In this document: positions 19,605 to 28,590 of the stretch, piece by piece | How positions within the stretch are numbered: position 1 is the first letter of the stretch | Layout of the letters: every line of letters starts with the position of its first letter | NCBI GenBank assembly: GCA_030431985.1 | Contig: JAUIIB010000019.1 | Location: forward strand, 1-49,314 | Direction of reading: 5' to 3' | Length of the DNA stretch: 49,314 nt | Origin: Gammaproteobacteria bacterium | GTDB lineage: Bacteria > Pseudomonadota > Gammaproteobacteria > Burkholderiales > Nitrosomonadaceae | Program-made: the position numbers and the translations under genes | Notes under the pieces: model-generated | What the model was told of the DNA's origin: nothing | What the model saw: the letters and a program-made list of their open reading frames with translations, nothing else | Database searches by the model: none

Positions 19605-20154
19605 AACACCATCATTTTATTTTGATTACAATTACTTATTACAGAAGATTATTCGATTAAATCCCCCCATCGTCAAGTTGAAAAAGACGGATACCTCATA
19701 TTCAATTCCTATAATTAGCGCGTTCTATTCTCCTGCACACACGCAATAAAATCAAATAAATCAATGCCATGTCATCTAATCAACTCGTACTGACAACTTT
19801 TTCTCAATCGTCGTAACAAACCCAACATAAGTGTCGACAATCTTTACATTACACAATTCATTTTTTTTACTAAATCACCAATTAGCTGATAGATAAACAC
19901 TTTTTTATCGTGGCATAAATTTTGCTATAATTTTACATATCATTACTAAAAAAATTTCAAGTATAAATGCGGCACAACCAGGCCGCCACATCAAAGCTGG
20001 TAAAACTGACGAAATTTAACGACCGTGACTCGCATTATCCGGATCGTTCCTGAAACATTAGCAGCCCGCTGGACAGTTCTGAAAAATTGCCAGATATCAA
20101 TCTCTCCTGTCCATGTGGTGCAACTGTTATTAACAAAAGAACAGATTAATAAAC
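19605..20154 (+). promoter_or_regulatory. Long intergenic leader region upstream of the SEL1-SLT gene
   Basis: Before the lytic transglycosylase gene there are about 550 bases without a gene. A good -10 box, TATAAT, is at 19926-19931; a T-rich stretch at 19901-19906 is the nearest -35 candidate. That would leave a ~220-base leader. Within it GCGGC (19969-19973) and GCCGC (19982-19986) form a short hairpin, followed by an unstructured A-rich part. I found no match to a riboswitch I know. The gap also separates it from the divergent TatT-like gene. Confidence 0.35.
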
Positions 20155-21042
20155 ATGAAGCTAAATCAACCTATACTATTTACACTCATGATTTGTAGTC
20201 TCGTTTTCTGGGGTTCTGCAAAAGCAAGCAACGTCACGATGGAGTTAAAAGGCTATCCATCTCAAGATCCCAGTGATAAAGCGCAAATCCTGGTCGCATT
20301 GGCTAAACAGCATGAACACGCGGAAGGAGTGCCACGAAATTATAAGCGCGCTATTGAATTGTATTGTGGTGCTGCCAAGCTGGGACATCAAGAAGCGTTG
20401 TACTCTTTGGGATGGATGTATGCGAACGGCCGAGGCGTGCGTCGAAGTGACAGCATAGCTGTACAACTATTTGTTATGGCTGCGGAACAGGGCCATACAC
20501 ATGCAAATATGATGATTAGCTATCTTGATACCTCACAAGAACCGGCGCTTCCTGAATGCCTGAAATCAATTGCTGATGACAATACCACGGATTTTTCTGA
20601 AAAACCCTACTTCGATCTTGTCCGTGAACTGGCTCCTCAATATAATCTAGACCCCAATCTGGTAATGGCCATCATCACCGTTGAATCAGCATTTAACGTA
20701 CAGGCAGTTTCTCATAAAAATGCCAGGGGACTGATGCAGCTCATACCGGCGACGGCGGAACGTTTTGAGGTAAAAAACATTTTCGATGCCGAGGACAACA
20801 TCAAAGGCGGGATGGCATATTTACGCTGGTTACTTGCCTTTTTTAAAGGAGATGTCGCATTAGCCGTTGCAGCCTATAATGCTGGCGAAGGTGCTGTTGA
20901 AAAACATCGGGGTATTCCACCATATACAGAAACTCGAAACTACGTTAAAAAAATACAAACACTTTATGCAAAGCCAACTCATCCCTATGAACCTAGCATA
21001 GTTCGCAGACACGCAATCGTTGCTTTATCCAGTTATAAATAG
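20155..21042 (+). CDS. SEL1-repeat lytic transglycosylase (SLT domain)
   Basis: The 295-residue protein has a signal peptide ending at KAS (~residue 25). Two SEL1 repeats follow (AIELYCGAAKLGHQEALYSL, GWMYANGRGV, then AVQLFVMAAEQGH). An SLT domain fills residues ~150-275. The catalytic Glu is in VMAIITVESAFN, followed by the family motifs ARGLMQLIPATAERF and AVAAYNAGEGAVEKH. It cleaves the glycan strands of peptidoglycan in the periplasm. SEL1 repeats at the N-terminus probably serve protein contacts. A long leader precedes it and a strong terminator follows. Confidence 0.88.
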   Translation: MKLNQPILFTLMICSLVFWGSAKASNVTMELKGYPSQDPSDKAQILVALAKQHEHAEGVPRNYKRAIELYCGAAKLGHQEALYSLGWMYANGRGVRRSDSIAVQLFVMAAEQGHTHANMMISYLDTSQEPALPECLKSIADDNTTDFSEKPYFDLVRELAPQYNLDPNLVMAIITVESAFNVQAVSHKNARGLMQLIPATAERFEVKNIFDAEDNIKGGMAYLRWLLAFFKGDVALAVAAYNAGEGAVEKHRGIPPYTETRNYVKKIQTLYAKPTHPYEPSIVRRHAIVALSSYK

Positions 21043-21055
21043 CACATTAATATTG

Positions 21056-21100
21056 CTATGGTTCAGTTTCTCAACTGAACCATAGTATGCTTAGTTTTTT
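21056..21100 (+). terminator. Strong terminator after the lytic transglycosylase gene
   Basis: A perfect 13-bp inverted repeat, CTATGGTTCAGTT (21056-21068) and AACTGAACCATAG (21073-21085), has a 4-base TCTC loop. A T-run follows ten bases later (21095-21100). It is only 13 bases after the stop codon. Confidence 0.8.
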
Positions 21101-21213
21101 GCTGAAAGTATCTGGCATTGAGAGCACAATTGAATACATGCAGATCAACTTCCAGCCCAATGATGCATCAGCATTCGCTCCCTACCACATTTTGATGGCC
21201 CTCCAAACTAGAT

Positions 21214-21987
21214 ATGCTCCGCAACATGTGTTTGTTGTTTGCTAAACGTATATTTTATACGATGGTTGTCATCGGCTTGATGGGAGCATTTTTCACAGCT
21301 TGCAGCACGCAAAATAATTGGCGGACCGCCAGCCGTGATCCTGTTGGCATCGCCCCCGAACCATCCGTCACACCAGAAGCCATCATTCAAGTTTATGGCG
21401 CCCGTGCCTACAGCTGGCGTGGTTATTTTGGTATTCATACCTGGATTGCGGTTAAACCCTCCAACGCTGAATCGTATACCATTTATGAGGTGTTAGGTTG
21501 GCGAAAGCGCAGGCAATTACCGGTTCTGGCAATTTATAACCAAATTCCTGATCGACGCTGGTTTGGAAATACCCCCGTTATTCTCGCCGAAAAACGCGGT
21601 AGCGGTGTGGACAACATGATTAAACGTCTCGCGCATGCCGTCGACAATTATCCTTATTCCCGAGAATATACACTGTGGCCCGGACCAAACTCCAATACTT
21701 TTACCGCATGGATCTCGCGAAACATACCCGAATTGGAACTGAATTTACCTGCAACAGCTATCGGCAAAGATTATTTGGGCTACCGCATATTTGATGTTCC
21801 ACCAAGCGGCACAGGGTTACAATTCTCGTTACTCGGAATCCTTGGTTTTGCAGTAAGTAGCATAGAGGGCCTTGAATTCAACTTTCTTGGATTGGTTTTT
21901 GGCATTAACCTCGATCCGTTAGTTATCAAGCTGCCTATCGCCGGAAACATCCAATTAGATCGCGCCATGCTATCAACTGGCCCATGA
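21214..21987 (+). CDS. DUF3750 lipoprotein
   Basis: The protein has 257 residues. A lipoprotein signal ends in the lipobox FFTAC, so it should be lipid-anchored in the envelope. The body matches DUF3750: ARAYSWRGYFGIHTWIAVKP, then NYPYSREYTLWPGPNSNTF and the hydrophobic C-terminal part with SLLGILGFAVSSIEGLEFNF. The HTW and NSNTF elements suggest a papain-like hydrolase fold, but no activity is established. It is a single gene, between the transglycosylase terminator and the SNF2 helicase. Confidence 0.7.
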   Translation: MLRNMCLLFAKRIFYTMVVIGLMGAFFTACSTQNNWRTASRDPVGIAPEPSVTPEAIIQVYGARAYSWRGYFGIHTWIAVKPSNAESYTIYEVLGWRKRRQLPVLAIYNQIPDRRWFGNTPVILAEKRGSGVDNMIKRLAHAVDNYPYSREYTLWPGPNSNTFTAWISRNIPELELNLPATAIGKDYLGYRIFDVPPSGTGLQFSLLGILGFAVSSIEGLEFNFLGLVFGINLDPLVIKLPIAGNIQLDRAMLSTGP

Positions 21988-22073
21988 TCTATATCATAGG
22001 AACACTTAAACTAACTCTTTCCTGTATTACTCCAGCATTCATTTAGTAAATTGGTTTCGTCATTGATGCGCTT

Positions 22074-25000
22074 TTGCGCTCTGGCCTAAAGTCAAATAAG
22101 ATACGCTCTATAGCGTACAATATTCTAGAATTCAACTCAGCAATTAATCCAATATCAAACGACACTGCCCAAACAACCAACTTGAAAAATTTTCAGACTA
22201 TTCCAGCTTCAAGTCTTCAAGACGTTTTTGATAAAAAAACGTATTCGAAAGGGCAACACTATTTTCTACACCATAAGGTTATCAGTCTCGAAACACGTAC
22301 CGAAACCGCAAACACAGTTATTCTCAATGCCACCGTCACCGGCAGCAACAATCAACGTTATAATCAAATCATCGCCATTAACAAAAATGGACACAACCTT
22401 CATGTTAACGGCAAGTGCAGTTGTCCTGTGGGCTATAACTGCAAGCATGTTGCAGCTGCATGCATTGTGTATAAACAAGCAAAACCACAACAACAAACAG
22501 CTGTAAACAAAGTTTATATTGACTGGTTATCCAGTTTTGATGAGAACCACATTAAACCGGATTCCGCCAAAGAATTTTTAGTTTATGTCATACAAAAAGA
22601 CGACACTGCCAGAAATTATTTGCTGTCACTGATTATCGTACGCCACAAGAAACATGGTGGAATTACCGCCGGTAGAAGCTTACCGCTAAATAATCTGCGC
22701 TACGGTTATTTCCCGAGCACACAATTTCCGCCGGAAGACCGCGAACTTTTGCGCCTTGCCATCAATGCAGATATCGATCATCAGGATAAAGTCATAATCA
22801 ACGGTGCTTTAGGATATTTAATGTTAACCAAAGCACTGCAATCTGGGCGCTTGTTTTGGAATTCGCACCAAGAAACATCTTCCCTGCGCAGCAGTACGCC
22901 CAGGTTACTACAGCTATCCTGGCATAAACAAAAAGACAATACCTACACGCTGGCGGCAACAGTGTCCGGTCAGGCACTTTGTTTACCTACCGAACCACCG
23001 ACATATTTAGACACCGACAATTTGACACTGGGTACGATAGACTGTCCCGACATGACACACCAACAATTTCAGAAAGTATTAACTGCACCGCCAATACCGG
23101 CTGAATATATTGAAGACTTCAGCCTTCGCCTGCTGACTGAACACCCAGATCTGCCTTTACCCTTACCAAAACCTGTCAAAGTAACGGAATTAAGTGGCCT
23201 GACTCCACGTCCACGACTACAACTGCTGGGCCAACCACTGGATGACAAACGCTATGTTCATTTGCTCAAATTACGTTTTGACTACAATGGCTATACGCTC
23301 TCCGCGCTGCACGAAAGATCGGCGAGTACAATTAAATTAAAGCAGGGTTTTGTTAAAATTCAACGAAACCTGAACGACGAAAATAATGCCGTACAGGCAT
23401 TACTTACACTCGGGTTTCGGCAATTTGAATTCAATGATGAGCAGGAATTGTTTTTCTACAGTCCCTCAGAAGATACTGCTATGGACAGTATGGCCCGATG
23501 GGCACAGTTTATTGAAAACCAAATACCGGAGCTGACACAACAAGGCTGGATAATCAACACAAACGACAGCTTTATGCTCCAGTTCCAACAACCACAGCAT
23601 TGGAGCGCCAACATTGAACCAAGTAGTAATGACTGGTTCAACATGCATTTCGACATAACCGTCAACAATCAGTCTTTCCCGCTACTACCGCTGATCACGC
23701 CTGTGCTGGAACAGTATTCACGCGACCACCTGCCCGATGTGCTCAGTATCCCGCTAAAAGAGCATGAATATGTCACTATCGCGACGGCGCAATTAAAACC
23801 TTTTCTAAATATCTTATACGAACTCTTTGACAACCAGCGCATTGACGGCAGCGGAGCCGCCCGCATGTCACGTTTCAATGCCGCTGCACTGGCTGAATTC
23901 GAACAAAAAGATCACAGTTTCTTTAAAATTCAGGGTAATCAGAGACTCATCGAGATTGGCAGGAAAATTGGTGATTTTAGAGGTATTACTGATACACCTC
24001 CACCCGCTACGCTACGCACACAACTCCGTAAATATCAGCAAGGCGGATTAAACTGGTTGCAATTTCTTCGCGAATATCACTTCGGTGGTATTCTCGCGGA
24101 CGACATGGGGCTCGGAAAAACCGTCCAGACCCTCGCACATCTTCTGCTTGAAAAAGACTCCGGTCGTATGGATAAACCATGCCTGATCGTAGCGCCAACC
24201 AGCTTAATGAGCAATTGGTATCGCGAAGCGCGTCGATTTACACCGGAATTGAGTGTACTGATTTTACAAGGCAGTGATCGCAAGCAGCATTTTAGTGAAA
24301 TCAAACAATATGATTTGGTTCTGACTACATATCCATTACTGCATAGAGACAAACAATTCCTATTGGCGAACGCGTTTTACTATCTGATTCTGGACGAAGC
24401 GCAAGTCGTCAAAAACCCGAATGCACAAGCCGCACAAATGGTGCGCTGTATCGATACACAGTATCGTTTATGCCTAACAGGTACGCCGCTGGAAAATCAT
24501 CTGGGCGAGCTCTGGTCGCAATTTGATTTTCTAATGCCCGGTTTTTTGAACGATAATGCCTGGTTCAATAAGAATTACCGAATACCGATTGAATTGCACG
24601 GCAATACCGAAAAGAAAGACCGTCTTTGCAAACGTCTAAAGCCATTTATGTTGCGCCGAACTAAACGTGACGTTGCGAATGAGCTACCTGAAAAAACAGA
24701 AATCATCCGTACAATACCACTTTATACGAAGCAGGCAGCACTCTACGAAAGTATCCGCATCAGTATGGAAAAACAGATACGCGACGCAATCGCCCAAAAA
24801 GGGCTAAACCGCAGCTATATCACTATTCTTGATGCGTTACTCAAACTGCGGCAAACCTGTTGTGATCCCAGAATGCTCAATCTGAAAGAGGCACAGAAAT
24901 TTAAACAATCCGCCAAACTGGATTTACTCATGGAAATGCTGCCGGAATTACTGGAAGAGGGACGGCGCATCCTCGTATTTTCTCAATTTACCCAAATGCT

Positions 25001-25427
25001 CGGACTCATTGAAGCCGAGTTAAAATTAAAAGCGATCAGTTATACCAAATTAACCGGGCAAACACGCAAACGGGATCAGGCAATAGAACTGTTTAAAAAT
25101 GGCCATACTGACGTCTTCCTTATCAGTCTAAAGGCAGGCGGTGTCGGTCTTAATCTAACAGAAGCCGACACCGTCATTATTTACGACCCCTGGTGGAATC
25201 CTGCTGTGGAAAATCAGGCGGCGGACCGCGCCCACCGAATCGGTCAAGACAAAGCCGTATTTGTTTACAAACTTATTTCAGAAAATACCGTCGAAGAAAA
25301 AATCCTAGCACTACAGAAAAAAAAGCACGCACTCGCTGAAAGCGTCTATCACGGTAGTAAAAAAGCTCAGACGCTACAATTAAAGGCAAAAGATCTGGCG
25401 GATTTACTGAAACCTCATGAAAGTTAA
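22074..25427 (+). CDS. SWIM zinc-finger and SNF2-family DEAD/H helicase
   Basis: This ATP-driven DNA translocase has 1117 residues as drawn. An N-terminal SWIM zinc finger has CxC...CxH in KCSCPVGYNCKHVAAA (~residue 115). The SNF2 motor occupies residues ~650-1110: Walker A in DDMGLGKTVQTLA, the DExx box as LDEAQ, and late motifs SQFTQMLGLIE and NQAADRAHRIGQ. There is no in-frame ATG near the start; TTG at 22074 or TTG at 22182 are the options and neither has a good ribosome-binding site, so the N-terminus is uncertain. SWIM-SNF2 proteins are common in bacteria and presumably remodel protein-DNA complexes. Confidence 0.9.
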   Translation: MRSGLKSNKIRSIAYNILEFNSAINPISNDTAQTTNLKNFQTIPASSLQDVFDKKTYSKGQHYFLHHKVISLETRTETANTVILNATVTGSNNQRYNQIIAINKNGHNLHVNGKCSCPVGYNCKHVAAACIVYKQAKPQQQTAVNKVYIDWLSSFDENHIKPDSAKEFLVYVIQKDDTARNYLLSLIIVRHKKHGGITAGRSLPLNNLRYGYFPSTQFPPEDRELLRLAINADIDHQDKVIINGALGYLMLTKALQSGRLFWNSHQETSSLRSSTPRLLQLSWHKQKDNTYTLAATVSGQALCLPTEPPTYLDTDNLTLGTIDCPDMTHQQFQKVLTAPPIPAEYIEDFSLRLLTEHPDLPLPLPKPVKVTELSGLTPRPRLQLLGQPLDDKRYVHLLKLRFDYNGYTLSALHERSASTIKLKQGFVKIQRNLNDENNAVQALLTLGFRQFEFNDEQELFFYSPSEDTAMDSMARWAQFIENQIPELTQQGWIINTNDSFMLQFQQPQHWSANIEPSSNDWFNMHFDITVNNQSFPLLPLITPVLEQYSRDHLPDVLSIPLKEHEYVTIATAQLKPFLNILYELFDNQRIDGSGAARMSRFNAAALAEFEQKDHSFFKIQGNQRLIEIGRKIGDFRGITDTPPPATLRTQLRKYQQGGLNWLQFLREYHFGGILADDMGLGKTVQTLAHLLLEKDSGRMDKPCLIVAPTSLMSNWYREARRFTPELSVLILQGSDRKQHFSEIKQYDLVLTTYPLLHRDKQFLLANAFYYLILDEAQVVKNPNAQAAQMVRCIDTQYRLCLTGTPLENHLGELWSQFDFLMPGFLNDNAWFNKNYRIPIELHGNTEKKDRLCKRLKPFMLRRTKRDVANELPEKTEIIRTIPLYTKQAALYESIRISMEKQIRDAIAQKGLNRSYITILDALLKLRQTCCDPRMLNLKEAQKFKQSAKLDLLMEMLPELLEEGRRILVFSQFTQMLGLIEAELKLKAISYTKLTGQTRKRDQAIELFKNGHTDVFLISLKAGGVGLNLTEADTVIIYDPWWNPAVENQAADRAHRIGQDKAVFVYKLISENTVEEKILALQKKKHALAESVYHGSKKAQTLQLKAKDLADLLKPHES

Positions 25428-25703
25428 TATTGCCGACTCAACCCATTGGCAGCCCAACAATAAATCTGCCCAGATTTTTATCCGTTTTTCAAAATCGAAA
25501 CCCGTATCTCATCACCCGCAGCACCACACCCCGCCAAAAGTTAACATGATTTACCCAATAAGATAGAGTAAAATTGACGGTATATGCCTTGATTGCGCAG
25601 GTGTTGAAAAATATTTTCACATATTTCCACCTGATTGAACGTGCCACCATTTTTCAATACCGGTCATTTTAAGTATAAACACCCAAAACAAGAGGTTAAC
25701 ACG

Positions 25704-26672
25704 ATGAGATTTATTACAATTTTTCTGACGTCGGCTCTGGTGCTGATACTAAGCACCCTCACCTATGCGGAAAATGAAACACCTGAAATTAATGCAAACG
25801 AAATCAAACAGTATTTTGAACCACTTCCTGAATCAATCATTGATGACGAGAAAAACGCCGCATTGATCAAACTGGGAAAAAAGCTTTATATGGACCCCAG
25901 ACTTTCGGTCAATGACAAAATTGCCTGCAATTCATGTCATGCTCTGGACAACTACGGTGTAGATGGAGAGCCAACATCCCCAGGACATGATAAAAGAAGA
26001 GGTGATAGAAATTCCCCTACCACAATGAATGCAGCCTTACACATTACGCAATTCTGGGATGGCCGCGCCAGCGATGTGGAAGAACAGGCATTGGGCCCCA
26101 TTTTAAACCCCATCGAAATGGGCATGCCGGATAAAGGCAGCGTGGTTGCCAAATTGAAAGCTATCGACGAATATCAACAATTATTTGCTGAAGCTTTCCC
26201 CGACCAAAAATATCCATTCAATTACAATAATATCGGTGTTGCGATCGGCGCATTCGAACGCACATTGCTTACACCATCCCGCTTCGATGATTTCCTGAGA
26301 GGTGATGAAGATGCGCTAACGCAGGAAGAATTGGCAGGATTGAGGAAATTCATCGATGCCGGATGCGTAACCTGCCATAATGGTGTTGTCATTGGCGGTA
26401 ATTCCTATAAAAAAATAGGCCTTGTCGAGCCCTATGAAACCGATGATATGGGCCGATATGAAGTAACTGAGCTTAAAAACGACCAGAAGGTATTTAAAGT
26501 CCCGAGTTTAAGGAACATCACTCACACAGCACCATATTTTCATGATGGCTCGGTTGAAACACTTGACGAAGCAATCCGCCTGATGGCGAAATACCAGCTT
26601 GGCAAAGATGCAGACGATGATTTTGTTGACGATGTTAAAGCTTTTTTAGGGACGTTAACAGGTAAAGAATAA
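25704..26672 (+). CDS. Di-haem cytochrome c peroxidase (MauG/CcpA family)
   Basis: I choose ATG 25704 because AGAGG lies about ten bases before it and a signal peptide follows (FLTSALVLILSTLTYA), giving 322 residues. There are two CxxCH haem sites: C75-NS-C78-H79 and CVTCH near residue 220. Family-type segments are LGKKLYMDPRLS, WDGRASDVEEQALGP and SLRNITHTAPYFHDG. The enzyme sits in the periplasm and reduces hydrogen peroxide with electrons from a small cytochrome c, such as that at 7817. It is a single gene with a long upstream region. Confidence 0.92.
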   Translation: MRFITIFLTSALVLILSTLTYAENETPEINANEIKQYFEPLPESIIDDEKNAALIKLGKKLYMDPRLSVNDKIACNSCHALDNYGVDGEPTSPGHDKRRGDRNSPTTMNAALHITQFWDGRASDVEEQALGPILNPIEMGMPDKGSVVAKLKAIDEYQQLFAEAFPDQKYPFNYNNIGVAIGAFERTLLTPSRFDDFLRGDEDALTQEELAGLRKFIDAGCVTCHNGVVIGGNSYKKIGLVEPYETDDMGRYEVTELKNDQKVFKVPSLRNITHTAPYFHDGSVETLDEAIRLMAKYQLGKDADDDFVDDVKAFLGTLTGKE

Positions 26673-26764
26673 TTTGGCTAACCGTTGTTAATGGATTATT
26701 TTCTAGGCTGAATTAGTTCGGTACGGAGTATTAATAACACTTTGATCCACCGGGAGAGTTCAAC

Positions 26765-28084
26765 ATGAGGGGTTATCAGCTTATCCTGTTTGGGGTGGTC
26801 ACATTCATGCTGCTGACCGGCTGCACAACCAGCCGGCAGAATAAAGATGCAATAACATTATCCGAAACACTGAAAACCGCCTCATCAAATCCGTCGTTCT
26901 TCAAAGCTGACCGTAAAATCAGTTTCGAAGATAAGGATATTTTTATACTTGTAGAAGGTAGTCAATGTACTGAGCAACCACATGGCAATAGTCCTGCAAC
27001 GATGTTGATTACGCATGACATGCCCGCATATGTCAACAACGGCACCATCATTCTAAATGGCTGGAGCCTGCGCTACTTGAACGGTGACCGGCAGGTACGT
27101 TCATTGCGCGCTGATATCCTGCACAGTAAACTGGTAACCGGTGGAAACAGACCACCCACGCTCGTTTTTGAAGTGGAGGGCGAGCTTGGCGACCAAAATC
27201 GAAATGATGCCTATGAATTCTGCATTTATTATACCGGCCTGGGTTATAACTCAGCTTCGATAGACGCCCGTATTGAAGGCGACTATAACGGTATCGAGTC
27301 GCAAACGCTGCAAGTTGATTCGGCTGGGCCGATAGCCACATTAGAGAGTCATTGGCAGGATGGTACACTCAAAAGCAGCGATTCAATTGCGGTACTCCCT
27401 CGCGGATTTGATTTTCAATATGAAAATGAATTTGAATGCGAATTACGAATGCCGCCTTGCCGGTGGGAAGACCCCACAGACCATCATTTGCGCCAAATTG
27501 CCTACAGCCTGTTTCAGGTGGACGCATCGCCCAATCCAAACAATTACCCACATTGGATCACGCAAACTATCTTCAAAGACGACAGCATACACACCCACTG
27601 GGTTAAAACCCGTACCGCGCTAATTGGTGGCAACAGCATCAAATTGCGAACCAATGTTTTACCGCTTAACCCGCGTGCCGGGAAAACTAATATTTGCCGG
27701 AATGGTGTTGGCGGTACTGTCGATACATCGACATTCACTATTAATGAATTACCCTTCGATTACGCCATCCCTATACTAACTGGATGGAATCTTGATTATG
27801 AATGCAGCGATCAAAATGTTCAGCGCGCCGGTATCTGGATTCATGATATTCGCTTCAACCCCGCAAACAGTACACTGGAATACAAGTTATCATCCATCCT
27901 CAGAGACAAGGATGGCGCCCCAGGCTTCAATACCGCCCATCGTATCAGCGTGCTGGGATTCAACCGCTTATCTATTCCATCGGTTGTAGAGCAGGCTCAC
28001 CCCGAGCTAAAAATCAGAATCAGGAAACCTGTCGATAGCTACGATACATATCTACCGGATGATGATACTAACGTTCTGTATTAA
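26765..28084 (+). CDS. Lipoprotein of unknown function
   Basis: The protein has 439 residues. The lipobox LLTGC puts the lipid-attached cysteine at about residue 20. GGGAG precedes the ATG. The body looks beta-rich and has at least six further cysteines (GSQCTE, YEFCIYY, EFECELRMPPC, NICRNG, DYECSD), so disulfides are likely. Two similar-looking halves both contain a GW(S/N)LRY/LDYE element (NGWSLRYLNG and TGWNLDYECSD). I do not recognise a family. It stands alone 92 bases after the peroxidase and may share its transcript. Confidence 0.65.
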   Translation: MRGYQLILFGVVTFMLLTGCTTSRQNKDAITLSETLKTASSNPSFFKADRKISFEDKDIFILVEGSQCTEQPHGNSPATMLITHDMPAYVNNGTIILNGWSLRYLNGDRQVRSLRADILHSKLVTGGNRPPTLVFEVEGELGDQNRNDAYEFCIYYTGLGYNSASIDARIEGDYNGIESQTLQVDSAGPIATLESHWQDGTLKSSDSIAVLPRGFDFQYENEFECELRMPPCRWEDPTDHHLRQIAYSLFQVDASPNPNNYPHWITQTIFKDDSIHTHWVKTRTALIGGNSIKLRTNVLPLNPRAGKTNICRNGVGGTVDTSTFTINELPFDYAIPILTGWNLDYECSDQNVQRAGIWIHDIRFNPANSTLEYKLSSILRDKDGAPGFNTAHRISVLGFNRLSIPSVVEQAHPELKIRIRKPVDSYDTYLPDDDTNVLY

Positions 28085-28500
28085 AATCGTTTTCCAGCCA
28101 CATGTGTATCACTGATTACGAATCTGATACGGCCAATCCTCGATCCACCGTATCACTGACAGGCCGTCCTAAAGCCGCCAGACAACCATCCAAACATTCG
28201 GCAACTGTAAGAATATTCGACATTTTATTGTTAAAACAGGTATTCTTACTATCTTAAAGGTAAGCAGAAACACATAAAACCGGGTAAGGAAATAACGATG
28301 ACTCGGCTACCCCAGGTGCCACACCCCTTATATGGCACCCTATCTATCCATTTGTTTTTATAACATTTATCCCCTAGGGTTTTCAAAATTGAGCTGCCAC
28401 AGATTATTGTCGACAGTTCTTACACTTTAAATCCCCACCCCCGACTAAAGTACAACAAAAAGAACAAATACTGTTTATAATTATAATGTTATAAATACAC
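28085..28500 (+). other. Intergenic region with possible structured RNA
   Basis: No gene is seen between the lipoprotein and the PEP-CTERM-like gene until the sigma-54 site. A 7-bp hairpin, GGTGCCA (28315-28321) with TGGCACC (28333-28339), is preceded by a weaker GGGTA...TACCC pairing (~28282-28312). It has no T-run and does not match a riboswitch I know. Upstream of the promoter AAAGTACAAC (~28447-28456) is the inverse of GTACTTTT near 28546-28553, which might be activator or RNA pairing. Confidence 0.3.
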
Positions 28501-28506
28501 AATAAA

Positions 28507-28525
28507 TTGGCACGAATTATGCTTG
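28507..28525 (+). promoter_or_regulatory. Sigma-54 (-24/-12) promoter
   Basis: The sequence TTGGCACGAATTATGCTTG keeps the invariant GG (28509-28510) and GC (28521-28522) with exactly ten bases between, and the full TGGCACG of the -24 box. Transcription would start near 28535. Sigma-54 control is known for many PEP-CTERM genes, through the PrsK/PrsR two-component system, which fits the gene behind it. Confidence 0.75.
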
Positions 28526-28590
28526 TATATTAATGTAAGAATTGTACTTTTAATTGCAAGCTAAGAAAAAATGAAAACTAGGAGTTTCTA

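Noticed and set aside
19961..20060. Second c-di-GMP-I riboswitch before the transglycosylase
   Set aside because: There is a GGCACAACC-like start and CAAAGC, but the invariant GACGCAAAG, GNRA-loop stem and closing pairing are missing.
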